A stretch of DNA of 64,000 bases from Plantibacter auratus (GCF_050587365.1 NZ_JBOBFV010000001.1:496001-560000), one strand, 5' to 3'. Positions 44,348 through 52,816 are shown, counted from the first letter of the stretch. Notes: generated from the letters alone by a model not told the origin. Numbers and translations are program-made.

Positions 44348-45608
44348 TTCCATCGCTACCACGGTGACGAAGACGAAGACGAAGGCCGAGACACTCGACT
44401 GGCTCCGCCGGATCTCGGGTGAGCTCGCGACCGCGACGCTCAAACGCCTCGAGGACACCCTTCCCTGGTACGCCGAGATGCCACCAGGCCGCCGCTCAGC
44501 GGTCGGCCTGGTGGCCCAGGCGGGCATCAGTTCGTTCATCTCGTGGTTCGACGATCCCCGGTCGACGCCGTGGATCGCCGCCGACGTGTTCGGGGCGGCT
44601 CCTCGCGAGCTGCTCCGTTCCGTCAGCCTGCAGCAGACGCTGCAACTCATCAAGGTCACCGTCGAGGTCGTCGAGGAACGCGTCGCGTCCGGGAGCGTCG
44701 ACCTCCGCGAGGCGATCCTCCTCTACTCACGCGACATCGCGTTCGCCTCGGCCGACGTGTACGCCCGTGCGGCCGAAGCCCGCGGACTCTGGGACGCCCG
44801 CCTCGAGGCCCTCGTCGTCGACTCGATCCTCAGTGGCGAGGCCGACGACGAGCTGCCCAGCCGGATCGCCGCCCTCGGGTGGCACGGGCACGGTGAGGCC
44901 TGCGTCCTGGTCGGGACGACCCCACGGGTGCTCGATGTCGACATGCTCCGCCGGACCGCCCGACACCTCGACGCCGACGTGCTCATCGGCGTCCAGGGCA
45001 ACCGGCTCGTGCTCGTCCTGGGGCGCGCCGAGCTACCCAGCACCGAGCCCGGAGACGGCGAGCCCGTCGACGAGGCCGAACAGGCCGCCGCAGACGCCCG
45101 CGCCAGCTCACAACTCACCTTCCTCGACATCGCCGCCAAGCTCGAGCACGGCTTCGGGCCGGGGCACCTGGTGCTCGGTCACGCCGTGCCCTCCCTCATC
45201 GAGGCGTCGCGCAGCGCGAAGGCAGCCCTTGCCGGCTTCGCCGTGGCGAAGTCCTGGCGCCACGCGCCACGTCCGGTCGCCGCGGACGACCTCCTTCCGG
45301 AGCGCGCCCTCGCCGGCGACAACCTCGCGAAGACCACGCTCATCGAGCGGGTCTACCGCCCGCTCAAGGACTACTCCGGCGAGCTCGTGACGACGCTCTG
45401 GTGCTACCTCGACAACGGCCGCTCGCTCGAAGCGACGGCGCGCGAGCTGTTCGTGCACCCCAACACGGTCCGGTACCGCCTCAAGCGGGTCTCCGAGGTC
45501 ATCGGCTGGGACGCGACCGGTGCCCGCGAGTCGCTCATCCTGCAGGCGGCCCTCATCCTCGGTGCCATCGCTGAGCCCGAGCCGTCCCGACGTCGGCTGA
45601 CCTCCTGA
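44334..45608 (+). CDS. fasR: PucR-family regulator, FasR-like activator of fatty acid synthesis
   Basis: The protein has 424 residues. A C-terminal PucR/CdaR-type helix-turn-helix (LFVHPNTVRYRLKRVSEVIG, about residues 378-397) follows a GGDEF-like central region. In Streptomyces coelicolor a protein of this type next to the fab operon, FasR, activates fabD-fabH-acpP-fabF; the same layout is seen here. The GTG start lies inside the end of aceE. The Shine-Dalgarno sequence is poor, so translational coupling is likely. The symbol is assigned from synteny plus domain type. Confidence 0.82.
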   Translation: MARADSIATTVTKTKTKAETLDWLRRISGELATATLKRLEDTLPWYAEMPPGRRSAVGLVAQAGISSFISWFDDPRSTPWIAADVFGAAPRELLRSVSLQQTLQLIKVTVEVVEERVASGSVDLREAILLYSRDIAFASADVYARAAEARGLWDARLEALVVDSILSGEADDELPSRIAALGWHGHGEACVLVGTTPRVLDVDMLRRTARHLDADVLIGVQGNRLVLVLGRAELPSTEPGDGEPVDEAEQAAADARASSQLTFLDIAAKLEHGFGPGHLVLGHAVPSLIEASRSAKAALAGFAVAKSWRHAPRPVAADDLLPERALAGDNLAKTTLIERVYRPLKDYSGELVTTLWCYLDNGRSLEATARELFVHPNTVRYRLKRVSEVIGWDATGARESLILQAALILGAIAEPEPSRRRLTS

Positions 45609-45638
45609 CGCTCGCAGGGCCGTCCGACCGGTCGGTTT

Positions 45639-45651
45639 TGTGGACTCCACA
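45639..45651. promoter_or_regulatory. Palindrome in the fabD promoter region, candidate FasR site
   Basis: TGTGGACTCCACA is a perfect 13-base palindrome about 70 bases before the fabD start. A weaker GTGG-N7-CCAC repeat follows at 45673-45687. Their place between fasR and fabD suggests regulator binding. I cannot confirm the known FasR consensus from memory. Confidence 0.45.
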
Positions 45652-45720
45652 CAACACATTTTCCAAAGGTTCGTGGTGTTGCTCCACTACTGGGCGTCCT
45701 CCGGTTGGCAGACTAGAGCG

Positions 45721-46644
45721 GTGATCGTCATCGCCTGCCCTGGACAGGGCTCCCAAACCCCCGGCTTCCTCGACCCCTGGTTGCAGGACGCCTCCGCGAA
45801 GGACGCGCTCGCGCGCTTCTCCGACGAAGCCGGACTCGACCTCGTCAAGCACGGCACCGTCTCCGACGCCGACACCATCCGCGACACGGCGGTGGCCCAG
45901 CCGCTCATCGTCGCGGCCGGCCTCGTCGCCTTGGACGCCCTGCGGAAGGCCCTCCCCGCCGACGCCGCGCCGTTCGGCGGCATCGCCGGACACTCTGTCG
46001 GCGAGATCACCGCGGCCTACGGCGCCGGCATCCTCTCGGACAGCGACGCGATGAGCTTCGTGAGCGAACGCGCCGTGGCAATGGCCGAAGCCGCAGCCAC
46101 CACCCCGACGGGTATGAGTGCCGTCCTCGGAGGCGACCAGGAGGCCGTCGTCGCGCACGTCCGTTCCTTCGGGCTGGAGCCCGCCAACTACAACGGCGGC
46201 GGCCAGATCGTCGTCGCCGGCGCGCATGACGCCCTCGCCCGCCTCGCCGACGAGCCGCTCAAGGGCACGCGGGTGATCCCGCTGCAGGTCGCAGGCGCCT
46301 TCCACACGAGCTACATGCAGTCGGCCCGCGACTGGCTGGCCGGGGCGAGCCGCACGGTCGAGCCCCTGGACCCGACGCTCCGCATCTGGACGAACCACGA
46401 CGGCACCGAGGTCACCTCGGGTACGGCGTTCTTCGACCTCCTCATCGGTCAGGTCGCCTCCCCGGTACGCTGGGACCTGTGCATGGACGCGTTCAGCGCC
46501 GCAGGGATCACCGGACTCATCGAGCTCGCCCCCGCCGGGGCGCTCACCGGACTCGCACGTCGCGGTCTGAAGGGCGTGCCGACGGTCGCCATCAAGACCC
46601 CCGACGACCTGCCGGCAGCCCTCGACCTCATCGCCCAGCAGTAG
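45721..46644 (+). CDS. fabD: Malonyl-CoA:ACP malonyltransferase
   Basis: The protein has 307 residues from the GTG at 45721. It starts VIVIACPGQGSQTPGFL (oxyanion-hole Gln) and has the nucleophile Ser in GIAGHSVGEITAAY, the Arg in FVSERAVAM and the His in AFHTSYM. It loads malonate onto ACP for FAS-II. No clear Shine-Dalgarno sequence precedes the GTG, so a very short leader or leaderless message is possible. An in-frame ATG at 45640 would place start codons inside the promoter palindrome and is less likely. Confidence 0.94.
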   Translation: MIVIACPGQGSQTPGFLDPWLQDASAKDALARFSDEAGLDLVKHGTVSDADTIRDTAVAQPLIVAAGLVALDALRKALPADAAPFGGIAGHSVGEITAAYGAGILSDSDAMSFVSERAVAMAEAAATTPTGMSAVLGGDQEAVVAHVRSFGLEPANYNGGGQIVVAGAHDALARLADEPLKGTRVIPLQVAGAFHTSYMQSARDWLAGASRTVEPLDPTLRIWTNHDGTEVTSGTAFFDLLIGQVASPVRWDLCMDAFSAAGITGLIELAPAGALTGLARRGLKGVPTVAIKTPDDLPAALDLIAQQ

Positions 46645-46664
46645 CGCAGACGGAGAACCAGTCA

Positions 46665-47669
46665 ATGACCACCCCCACCCTCAAGCAGTCGCGCGGTCCC
46701 GAGTTCACCCGCATCCTCGGCCTCGGCGCAGCTCGCGGAGACCTCAGCGTCCCGAACGACGACCTCGTCGGTCCGATCAACTCGTCCGACGAGTGGATCC
46801 AGCAGCGCACCGGAATCGTCACCCGCACGCGGGCGTCGGCCGACGTCAGCGCCGTCGACCTCGCAGCCGAAGCCGGCGCCGAGGCCATCGCGGCCGCGGG
46901 CATCTCGCCCGAACAGGTCGACCTCGTCCTCATCGCGACGATCAGCAACGTCCAGCAGTCCCCGTCGATGGCGGCCGTCGTGGCCGACCGCGTCGGAGCG
47001 AACCCCGCTGCCGCCTACGACCTCAACGCCGCATGTGCCGGATACGCCTACGCGATCGCCCAGGCCGATGCCCTCATCCGATCGGGCGCGGCCCACTACG
47101 CACTCGTCATCGGCGCCGAGAAGCTGTCCGACATCGTCGACCCGACCGACCGGTCGATCTCATTCCTCCTCGGCGACGGTGCAGGCGCGGCCGTCGTCGG
47201 TCCGAGCGACTTCCCCGGCATCTCCCCCACCGTGTGGGGATCCGACGGCTCGAAGGCCGACGCCGTCGGCATGAGCGGCACGCTCACCGAGTTCCGCGAC
47301 GGCACCGCCGCCTGGCCGACCCTGCGCCAGGAGGGCCAGACGGTCTTCCGGTGGGCGGTCTGGGAGATGGCCAAGGTCGCCAAGCAGGCCCTGGAGGAAG
47401 CGGGCGTCGAAGCTTCCGACCTCGCGGCCTTCATCCCCCACCAGGCGAACATGCGCATCGTCGACGAGTTCGCCAAGCAGCTCAAGCTGCCGGAGACCGT
47501 CGTCATCGCGCGCGACATCGAGACCACCGGCAACACCTCGGCGGCATCCATCCCGCTCGCAACCCACCGGCTCCTCCAGGGGCACCCCGAGCTCAGCGGC
47601 GGCCTCGCCCTGCAGATCGGGTTCGGTGCCGGACTGGTCTTCGGCGCTCAGGTCGTCGTCCTGCCGTAG
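46665..47669 (+). CDS. fabH: 3-oxoacyl-ACP synthase III
   Basis: The protein has 334 residues from the ATG at 46665, after CGGAGA. The catalytic triad is visible: Cys in DLNAACAGYAYA, His in FIPHQANMRIV and Asn in TTGNTSAASIP. It condenses acetyl-CoA or branched acyl-CoA starters with malonyl-ACP to begin fatty acid synthesis. It starts 20 bases after fabD. Frame-open sequence upstream of the ATG only mirrors fabD. Confidence 0.95.
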   Translation: MTTPTLKQSRGPEFTRILGLGAARGDLSVPNDDLVGPINSSDEWIQQRTGIVTRTRASADVSAVDLAAEAGAEAIAAAGISPEQVDLVLIATISNVQQSPSMAAVVADRVGANPAAAYDLNAACAGYAYAIAQADALIRSGAAHYALVIGAEKLSDIVDPTDRSISFLLGDGAGAAVVGPSDFPGISPTVWGSDGSKADAVGMSGTLTEFRDGTAAWPTLRQEGQTVFRWAVWEMAKVAKQALEEAGVEASDLAAFIPHQANMRIVDEFAKQLKLPETVVIARDIETTGNTSAASIPLATHRLLQGHPELSGGLALQIGFGAGLVFGAQVVVLP

Positions 47670-47728
47670 CAGGACGCCCGACGCGACTACACTCGACTAC
47701 GGTCAAACCTCACCCAAGGAGTAGAACA

Positions 47729-47977
47729 ATGGCACTGTCCACCGAAGAAGTCCTCGCCGGCCTGGCCGAGCTGATCAACGACGAGACCGGCATCGCGACC
47801 GACACCGTCGAGCTGGACAAGTCGTTCACCGACGACCTCGACATCGACTCGATCTCCATGATGACCATCGTCGTCAACGCGGAGGAGAAGTTCGACGTGA
47901 AGATCCCGGACGAAGAAGTCAAGAACCTGAAGACCGTCGGCGACGCCGTCGACTTCATCGTCAAGGCTCAGGGCTAG
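47729..47977 (+). CDS. acpP: Acyl carrier protein
   Basis: The protein has 82 residues, is acidic, and has four helices. The phosphopantetheine attachment Ser is in DDLDIDSISMM, a DSI variant of the common DSL motif. The ATG follows AAGGAG. It carries growing acyl chains for FabD, FabH and FabF. A stable hairpin follows the stop and may set acpP message levels above those of fabF. Confidence 0.96.
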   Translation: MALSTEEVLAGLAELINDETGIATDTVELDKSFTDDLDIDSISMMTIVVNAEEKFDVKIPDEEVKNLKTVGDAVDFIVKAQG

Positions 47978-47990
47978 TCCCAGCGCAGTG

Positions 47991-48030
47991 CTGAAGGGTC
48001 GGCCGGCAGTTGGCCGACCGGCCCTTCAGC
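47991..48030 (+). terminator. Hairpin between acpP and fabF
   Basis: CTGAAGGG (47991-47998) pairs with CCCTTCAG (48023-48030), and an inner TCGGCC/GGCCGA pair is present with a 4-base bulge. No T run follows. It could be a partial terminator or an mRNA 3'-end stabiliser. Confidence 0.55.
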
Positions 48031-48116
48031 GTTCGAGGCGGCTCGTCCGTCCGGACACGGGCTCGACCGCCGCAGGGCTCGGACCCCCTCGTCGTCTCCA
48101 CAGAAGGTTTGACTGA

Positions 48117-49355
48117 ATGACCACCAAACGCATCGTCATCACCGGCATCGGTGCCACCACTCCCCTCGGCGGCAACGCCACCGACTCCTGGGACAACCTC
48201 CTCGCCGGCAAGAGCGGTGCGAGCCGTCTCGAGCAGCCATGGGCCGAAGAGCTCGAGCTGCCCGTACGCTTCGCCGCGCAGGCCGCCGTCCCCACCGCGG
48301 ACATCCTCGACCGTCGTGAGGTCAAGCGCCTCGACCCGTCGAGCCAGTTCGCCCTGATCGCCGCGCGCGAGGCCTGGCAGGACGCCGGCGCCCCCGAGGT
48401 CGACCCGGAGCGACTCCTCGTCGACTGGGCCACCGGCATCGGCGGCGTGTGGACGCTCCTCGACGCCTGGGACACCCTGCGCGAGAAGGGCCCCCGCCGC
48501 GTCCTCCCCATGACCGTCCCGATGCTCATGCCGAACGGCCCGGCAGCGGCGATCGGCATGGACCTCGGTGCCCGAGGCGGAGAGCGCACCGTCGTCTCCG
48601 CTTGTGCGTCAAGCACCGAGTCGCTCGCCAACGCCTACGACCACCTCCAGGCCGGCCTCGCCGACATCGTCGTGGCCGGTGGCTCCGAAGCCGCCATCCA
48701 CCCGCTCCCGCTCGCGTCCTTCGCGGCGATGCAGGCGTTGTCCAAGCGCAACGACGACCCCGCCATCGCCTCGCGTCCCTACGACGTCGACCGCGACGGA
48801 TTCGTCCTCGGTGAAGGCGCGGCAGCGCTCATCGTCGAGACCGAGGAGCACGCCAAGGCCCGTGGCGCCCGCATCTACGCCGAGCTCCTCGGTGGTGCGG
48901 TGACGAGCGACGCGTACCACATCACCGCTCCCGACCCCGAGGGTTCGGCTGCGGCCCGCGCCATGCGTGCAGCCGTCGAGAACGGTGGCGCGTCACTCGA
49001 CGACGTCGTTCACGTCAACGCACACGCCACGAGCACGCCCGTCGGCGACATCGCGGAGTACAACGCGCTGCGCCGGGTCTTCGGTGCCCACCTCGACGAC
49101 ATCGCCGTGACGGCCACGAAGGCGTCGACCGGTCACCTCCTCGGCGGCGCGGGTGCCATCGAAGCGGCCTACACAGCGCTCGCCCTGCACCACCGGGTCA
49201 TCCCGCCGACCATCAACCTCGACAACCAGGACCCGGAGATCCCGCTCGACGTCGTCACGACGCCGCGTGAGCTCGGGTCCGGCGACCTGCTCGCCATCAG
49301 CAACTCGTTCGGGTTCGGCGGCCACAACGCGGTCGTCGCGTTCCGGAGCTACTGA
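48117..49355 (+). CDS. fabF: 3-oxoacyl-ACP synthase II
   Basis: The protein has 412 residues. The KAS II triad is Cys in VVSACASSTES, His in VNAHATSTPVGD and His in ATKASTGHLLGGAGAIEA. It elongates acyl-ACP with malonyl-ACP. It follows acpP after 139 bases that include the hairpin. It completes the fabD-fabH-acpP-fabF cluster, and a long palindrome ends the unit. Confidence 0.96.
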   Translation: MTTKRIVITGIGATTPLGGNATDSWDNLLAGKSGASRLEQPWAEELELPVRFAAQAAVPTADILDRREVKRLDPSSQFALIAAREAWQDAGAPEVDPERLLVDWATGIGGVWTLLDAWDTLREKGPRRVLPMTVPMLMPNGPAAAIGMDLGARGGERTVVSACASSTESLANAYDHLQAGLADIVVAGGSEAAIHPLPLASFAAMQALSKRNDDPAIASRPYDVDRDGFVLGEGAAALIVETEEHAKARGARIYAELLGGAVTSDAYHITAPDPEGSAAARAMRAAVENGGASLDDVVHVNAHATSTPVGDIAEYNALRRVFGAHLDDIAVTATKASTGHLLGGAGAIEAAYTALALHHRVIPPTINLDNQDPEIPLDVVTTPRELGSGDLLAISNSFGFGGHNAVVAFRSY

Positions 49356-49371
49356 GCCGTCCGCGACGGAG

Positions 49372-49413
49372 ACGACGACGGGTCGTGGTGCATGCACCAC
49401 GACCCGTCGTCGT
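49372..49413. terminator. 42-base perfect palindrome after fabF
   Basis: Arms 49372-49392 and 49393-49413 are perfect reverse complements (21 bp, no spacer; centre TGCATGCA). It lies 17 bases after the fabF stop. As RNA it would form a long hairpin with a few bases as loop. It probably terminates the fab operon; the remaining gap down to 49555 shows nothing else. Confidence 0.7.
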
Positions 49414-49555
49414 TCTCCTGACCAGGGTGCCGCCGTTTCGTCACCTCGTGTCTGCCGGGAGTGTCACCGACCTCGCACGGTCCACGCCACGTGGGCACCC
49501 TGTCGTCTGTGAAGTTGTCTCGCGTGCGCGGTGCCGCCGCGCCGGCGGGGCCGGA

Positions 49556-50059
49556 TCAGCCCACGTTGTGCAGCCAGATGACGGAGGACCCGTCGCCGGC
49601 GTGACGGAACGGCTCGAGTTCGTCGTCCCACGGCTGTCCGAGCGCGACGCGGAGTTCTCGCTGGAGTTCGGCGGCGTTCCCGGCGCCGACCTCCATGGCG
49701 TACCGGATGCGATCCTCCGGGACGACCACGTTGCCGATGCTGTCGGTCTGTGCGTAGAAGATCCCGAGGTCGGGCGTGTGCATCCATCGGGCACCGTCGA
49801 CGCCCTGGGCCGGGTCTTCACTCACCTCGTAGCGGAGGTGCTCCCAGCCGCGCAGGGCTGAGGCGAGTGCGGCTCCGGTGCCGTGCGGGCCTTCCCAGAA
49901 GACCTCGGCGCGCTGCGCACCGCGGAGGATCGGCTGATCTTCCCAGTCGAAACTGATGGCACGACCAAGAGCGCGACCTGCCGCCCATTCGAGGTGCGGG
50001 CAGAGCGCGCGAGGCGACGAGTGCACGAACAGCACACCCTTCGTCATCGGTGTCGACAT
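49556..50059 (-). CDS. DUF3145 family protein
   Basis: The protein has 167 residues from the ATG at 50059, which follows GGAGGAA. It begins MSTPMTKGVLFVHSSPRALCPHLEWAAG, the conserved start of the actinobacterial DUF3145 family. Other conserved-looking parts are the Trp-rich FDWEDQPILRG and the end WDDELEPFRHAGDGSSVIWL. The family has no known function and, from memory, often sits next to the fab cluster in actinobacteria, as here (convergent with fabF). It is soluble, with no signal or membrane segment. Confidence 0.85.
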   Translation of the reverse strand: MSTPMTKGVLFVHSSPRALCPHLEWAAGRALGRAISFDWEDQPILRGAQRAEVFWEGPHGTGAALASALRGWEHLRYEVSEDPAQGVDGARWMHTPDLGIFYAQTDSIGNVVVPEDRIRYAMEVGAGNAAELQRELRVALGQPWDDELEPFRHAGDGSSVIWLHNVG

Positions 50060-50275
50060 GATTCCTCCACTGCGTCCGGGTGCGTCTTCCCCAACGACCC
50101 ATGCAGTGTGATCCGTGTCGGTGTCCGGCTGACCGGACCTCCGTGTATGCAGTTGTTCGACTCGCGCCGATACGAGCATTATGCCCCATGACCTGGAGGA
50201 ATGACAACCGTGTCGTTCCCAGTACGCTGGATCGGGAGCCGGCCCGGACTGACGGCCCTCCAGGATGGAGCGGTG

Positions 50276-51178
50276 ATGCACGAGGCCCTCGCGATCGACA
50301 TCGGCGGCACGAAGGTCGAAACGGCCATCGTCGACGCCGAGGGGCGGATCCGGCCTGGCACCCGGTTCCGCGGTCCGACGGGCGCCGCGGCCACCCGCGA
50401 GGAGCTCGTGGCGTCGATCCTCCAGACCGCCGAACAGAGCGTCGCGGCCCATGGCGGGCCGGTGTCCGGTGTCGGAATCGGTTCGGCGGGCCCCATCGGC
50501 AGTGCCGACGGCACCGTCTCGCCGATCAACCTCCCCCGACTCGCCGACTTCCCCGTCGTGGCTGAGCTCCGGCGCTTCACGTCCGGTCCGGTGGAACTCC
50601 GTCTCGACGGCACCTGCATCGCCCTGGCCGAGCACTGGCAGGGCGCGCTCCGCGGAACCGAGAACAGCATGGGCATCGTCGTCTCGACCGGGATCGGTGG
50701 CGGGATCATTCTCGGATCCCGACTCGTCCCGGGTACCTCGGGCAACGCCGGCCACCTCGGACAGATGCAACTCCGCCGACGCGAACCGGATGCTGTCGGC
50801 ACACCCTGGACCTTGGAGGGCATCGCGTCAGGCACCGCGACGGTCGCCTGGGCGCGCGCCCAGGGATGGACCGGCACGACGGGCGAACAACTCGGGGCCG
50901 ACTACGCAGCCGGAACGGAGATCGCGATCCGCGCCGTCCGACGTTCCGCCGAGGCGGTCGGCGAGGCCCTGTGCACCATCACGACCCTGCTCGACCTGGA
51001 ACGCGTCGCGATCGGAGGCGGCTTCTCGCGGGTCTCCCCCGACTACCTCGACCTCGTCCAGGAGGCTGCGACTGCGGCTGCGCTGCACGCCTACGCCCGT
51101 GAGCTGCGCGTGGTCCCCGCCGGGCTCGACGCCGACGGGCCGCTCATCGGCGCTGCTGCCCTCGTCCTCGCGGACTGA
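50276..51178 (+). CDS. ROK family sugar kinase
   Basis: The protein has 300 residues from the ATG at 50276, after GGATGGAG. ATP-binding LAIDIGGTKVETA, GIGSAGPIG, STGIGGGII, NAGHLGQ and IGGGFS are present. The zinc motif CxCGxxGCxE of most bacterial ROK glucokinases is absent, replaced by a Cys-free segment. There is no DNA-binding domain, so it is an enzyme rather than a regulator. It may phosphorylate glucose, N-acetylmannosamine or a related sugar. Upstream 50060-50275 is a divergent promoter gap without recognised sites. Confidence 0.82.
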   Translation: MHEALAIDIGGTKVETAIVDAEGRIRPGTRFRGPTGAAATREELVASILQTAEQSVAAHGGPVSGVGIGSAGPIGSADGTVSPINLPRLADFPVVAELRRFTSGPVELRLDGTCIALAEHWQGALRGTENSMGIVVSTGIGGGIILGSRLVPGTSGNAGHLGQMQLRRREPDAVGTPWTLEGIASGTATVAWARAQGWTGTTGEQLGADYAAGTEIAIRAVRRSAEAVGEALCTITTLLDLERVAIGGGFSRVSPDYLDLVQEAATAAALHAYARELRVVPAGLDADGPLIGAAALVLAD

Positions 51179-51227
51179 CAGGCCCCTGAGCAACCCCGCA
51201 CCGGTCCCTGAGCCGCCCCATCCCGGT

Positions 51228-51267
51228 TCCTGAGCTTGTCGAAGGGCGCCCTTCGACAAGCTCAGGA
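51228..51267. repeat. 40-base perfect palindrome, REP-like element
   Basis: Arms 51228-51247 and 51248-51267 are perfect reverse complements centred on GGGCGCCC. The core CCTGAGCTTGTCGAAGGGC is a widespread intergenic repeat in actinobacterial and other high-GC genomes (from memory). Shorter pieces of the motif (CCTGAGC, GGCTCAGG) flank it. It lies between the convergent ROK kinase and tRNA genes, where it may also act as terminator. Confidence 0.8.
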
Positions 51268-51297
51268 CCGGAACCAAGGCTCAGGGCCGGATATCGG

Positions 51298-51372
51298 TAG
51301 GGCGGGTGGGACTTGAACCCACGCATCGTTCGGTTATGAGCCGAATGCCTTCACCAGCTTGGCTACCGCCCC
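51298..51372 (-). tRNA. tRNA with CAT anticodon (Met elongator or Ile2)
   Basis: The 75-nt cloverleaf starts GGGGCGGTAGCCAAG. The anticodon stem TTCGG/CCGAA holds the loop CTCATAA, anticodon CAT. The T arm is GTGGG-TTCAAGT-CCCAC. The first acceptor pair is G-T, which differs from the unpaired position 1-72 of initiator tRNA. Whether it is elongator Met or lysidine-type Ile cannot be told by eye. Confidence 0.88.
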
Positions 51373-51412
51373 GTGCGGAACCCAGTGTACCGAGTGGCCC
51401 GCCGGGCGGGAG

Positions 51413-52789
51413 TCAGTCGCGGGATTCCTGGCGGTCTGCGGTCGCCGTGTGACGCTCGGTCGTCGGGTCGACGACCTGCTCGCCGCGGTAGAGCGCTTCG
51501 AAGGTGTCGAGCGTGCGCTCGATGTCATGTGCGGAGACGAGCTCCAACGAGGCGTCCTGCATCCGGCGGTACTCCTCGGGCGAGGCGCTGAGTACCGTCG
51601 CGAGCCGCTCGGCCAGGGCGTCGACGTTGCCCGGCTCGAACAGATACCCGTTGACCTGATCGTGCACGAGGTGGGGCAGAGCCATGGCGTCGGCCGCGAC
51701 CACCGGGAGACCGGAGGCCATGGCCTCCATCGTCGCGATGCTCTGCAGCTCGGCGATGGACGGCATCGCGAAGACGGTGGCGTTCGTGTAAGCCTGCTTC
51801 ACCTCGTCATCGGACACCTTGCCGAGGAACCGGACGCGGTCACCGATGCCGAGCTGCTGGGTCAGCTGCTCGAGGTTCTTCGCCTGGTCGCCGCCACCGA
51901 TGACGTCGACGTGTGCGTCGAGTTCCTTCGGGAGTTTCGTGAGCGCGCGCAGGAGCACGTCGATCTGCTTCTCGCTCGTGATGCGACCCACGAAGAGGAT
52001 GGTGTTGCGCTTCCGCGGTTCGAACGACGGCGTGTACTGTCCGGCCTCGATCCCGCAGGAGATCGCGTGCACACCGGTCAGGCCCGTGAACTGCTCCAGG
52101 AAGTCGGCGGCCTTGCGCGTCGGGGTCGTCACGGCGAAGGCACGATCGAAGACGCGACGGGCGGCAGCCCACTGCGTCCGGACGAGCCACTCCTGGGTGC
52201 GCTTGGGGATGACGGTGAAGTCGAGGATGTTGTCGGGCATGATGTGGTTCGTCGCCACCATGCGGATACCGCGTCGCTCGGCCTCGATCGAGAGACCACG
52301 GCCCACCACGATGTGCGACTGCAGGTGCACGACGTCGGGCTTCACGCGGTCGAGGATCTTCCGGGCGTTCCGTCGCATCGACCACGGCATCGCGAAGCGC
52401 AGCCAGTCGTGCGGGTACCACCGGAGGCTGAAGAGGCGGTGCGCCGTCATCGTCTGACCCTCGTGGGTCTCCTTCCACGTGCCGAACTTGCGCGAGCCCG
52501 CGGGCGCCACGATGTGGACGTCGTGGCCTCGGCGGACGAGTCCGGCTGCGAGGCGTTCGGCGAAGCGTGCGGCGCCGTTCACGTCGGGCGAGAAGGTGTC
52601 GGCACCGATCACCACCCGCAGCGGCTTGTGGGTGTCGGCGCTCGGCGTCGTGCTGGACGCCTTCGCGAGGTGCTGGTCGTCGGGAGAAGTCAAGGTATCG
52701 GTGATTCCTCTGTGCTTGGCCAGTGATGTGAGGGGGTGCGGGCGGTCGCTCACGACCCTGATGCGGCGCGGAACGCCATGCTCAAGCAT
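51413..52789 (-). CDS. GT4-type glycosyltransferase
   Basis: The protein has up to 458 residues. The GT-B fold starts near residue 57: IGADTFSPDVNGAARFAERLA is the acceptor-side loop of PimB/MgtA-like mannosyltransferases. The donor domain has LFVGRITSEKQ and the nucleotide-sugar E-x7-E region AELQSIATMEAMASGLPVVA. The first 55 residues are variable and the start is uncertain. The ATG at 52789 has only a weak site, and a TTG at 52693 with AGAGGA upstream is an alternative. It probably adds a mannose or other hexose to a lipid acceptor. Confidence 0.85.
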   Translation of the reverse strand: MLEHGVPRRIRVVSDRPHPLTSLAKHRGITDTLTSPDDQHLAKASSTTPSADTHKPLRVVIGADTFSPDVNGAARFAERLAAGLVRRGHDVHIVAPAGSRKFGTWKETHEGQTMTAHRLFSLRWYPHDWLRFAMPWSMRRNARKILDRVKPDVVHLQSHIVVGRGLSIEAERRGIRMVATNHIMPDNILDFTVIPKRTQEWLVRTQWAAARRVFDRAFAVTTPTRKAADFLEQFTGLTGVHAISCGIEAGQYTPSFEPRKRNTILFVGRITSEKQIDVLLRALTKLPKELDAHVDVIGGGDQAKNLEQLTQQLGIGDRVRFLGKVSDDEVKQAYTNATVFAMPSIAELQSIATMEAMASGLPVVAADAMALPHLVHDQVNGYLFEPGNVDALAERLATVLSASPEEYRRMQDASLELVSAHDIERTLDTFEALYRGEQVVDPTTERHTATADRQESRD

Positions 52790-52816
52790 ACCTGCAGCCC
52801 GTTCGGGCTCCAGGGC

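Noticed and set aside
41558..44659. A 1033-codon open frame on the minus strand opposite aceE
   Set aside because: Its codon pattern simply mirrors aceE in high-GC DNA. The product is Val/Arg/Glu-rich with no family motifs, while aceE carries all E1 signatures.
52693..52789. TTG at 52693 as the glycosyltransferase start
   Set aside because: AGAGGA lies about 12 bases away, too far to prefer. Left as an alternative in the feature entry.
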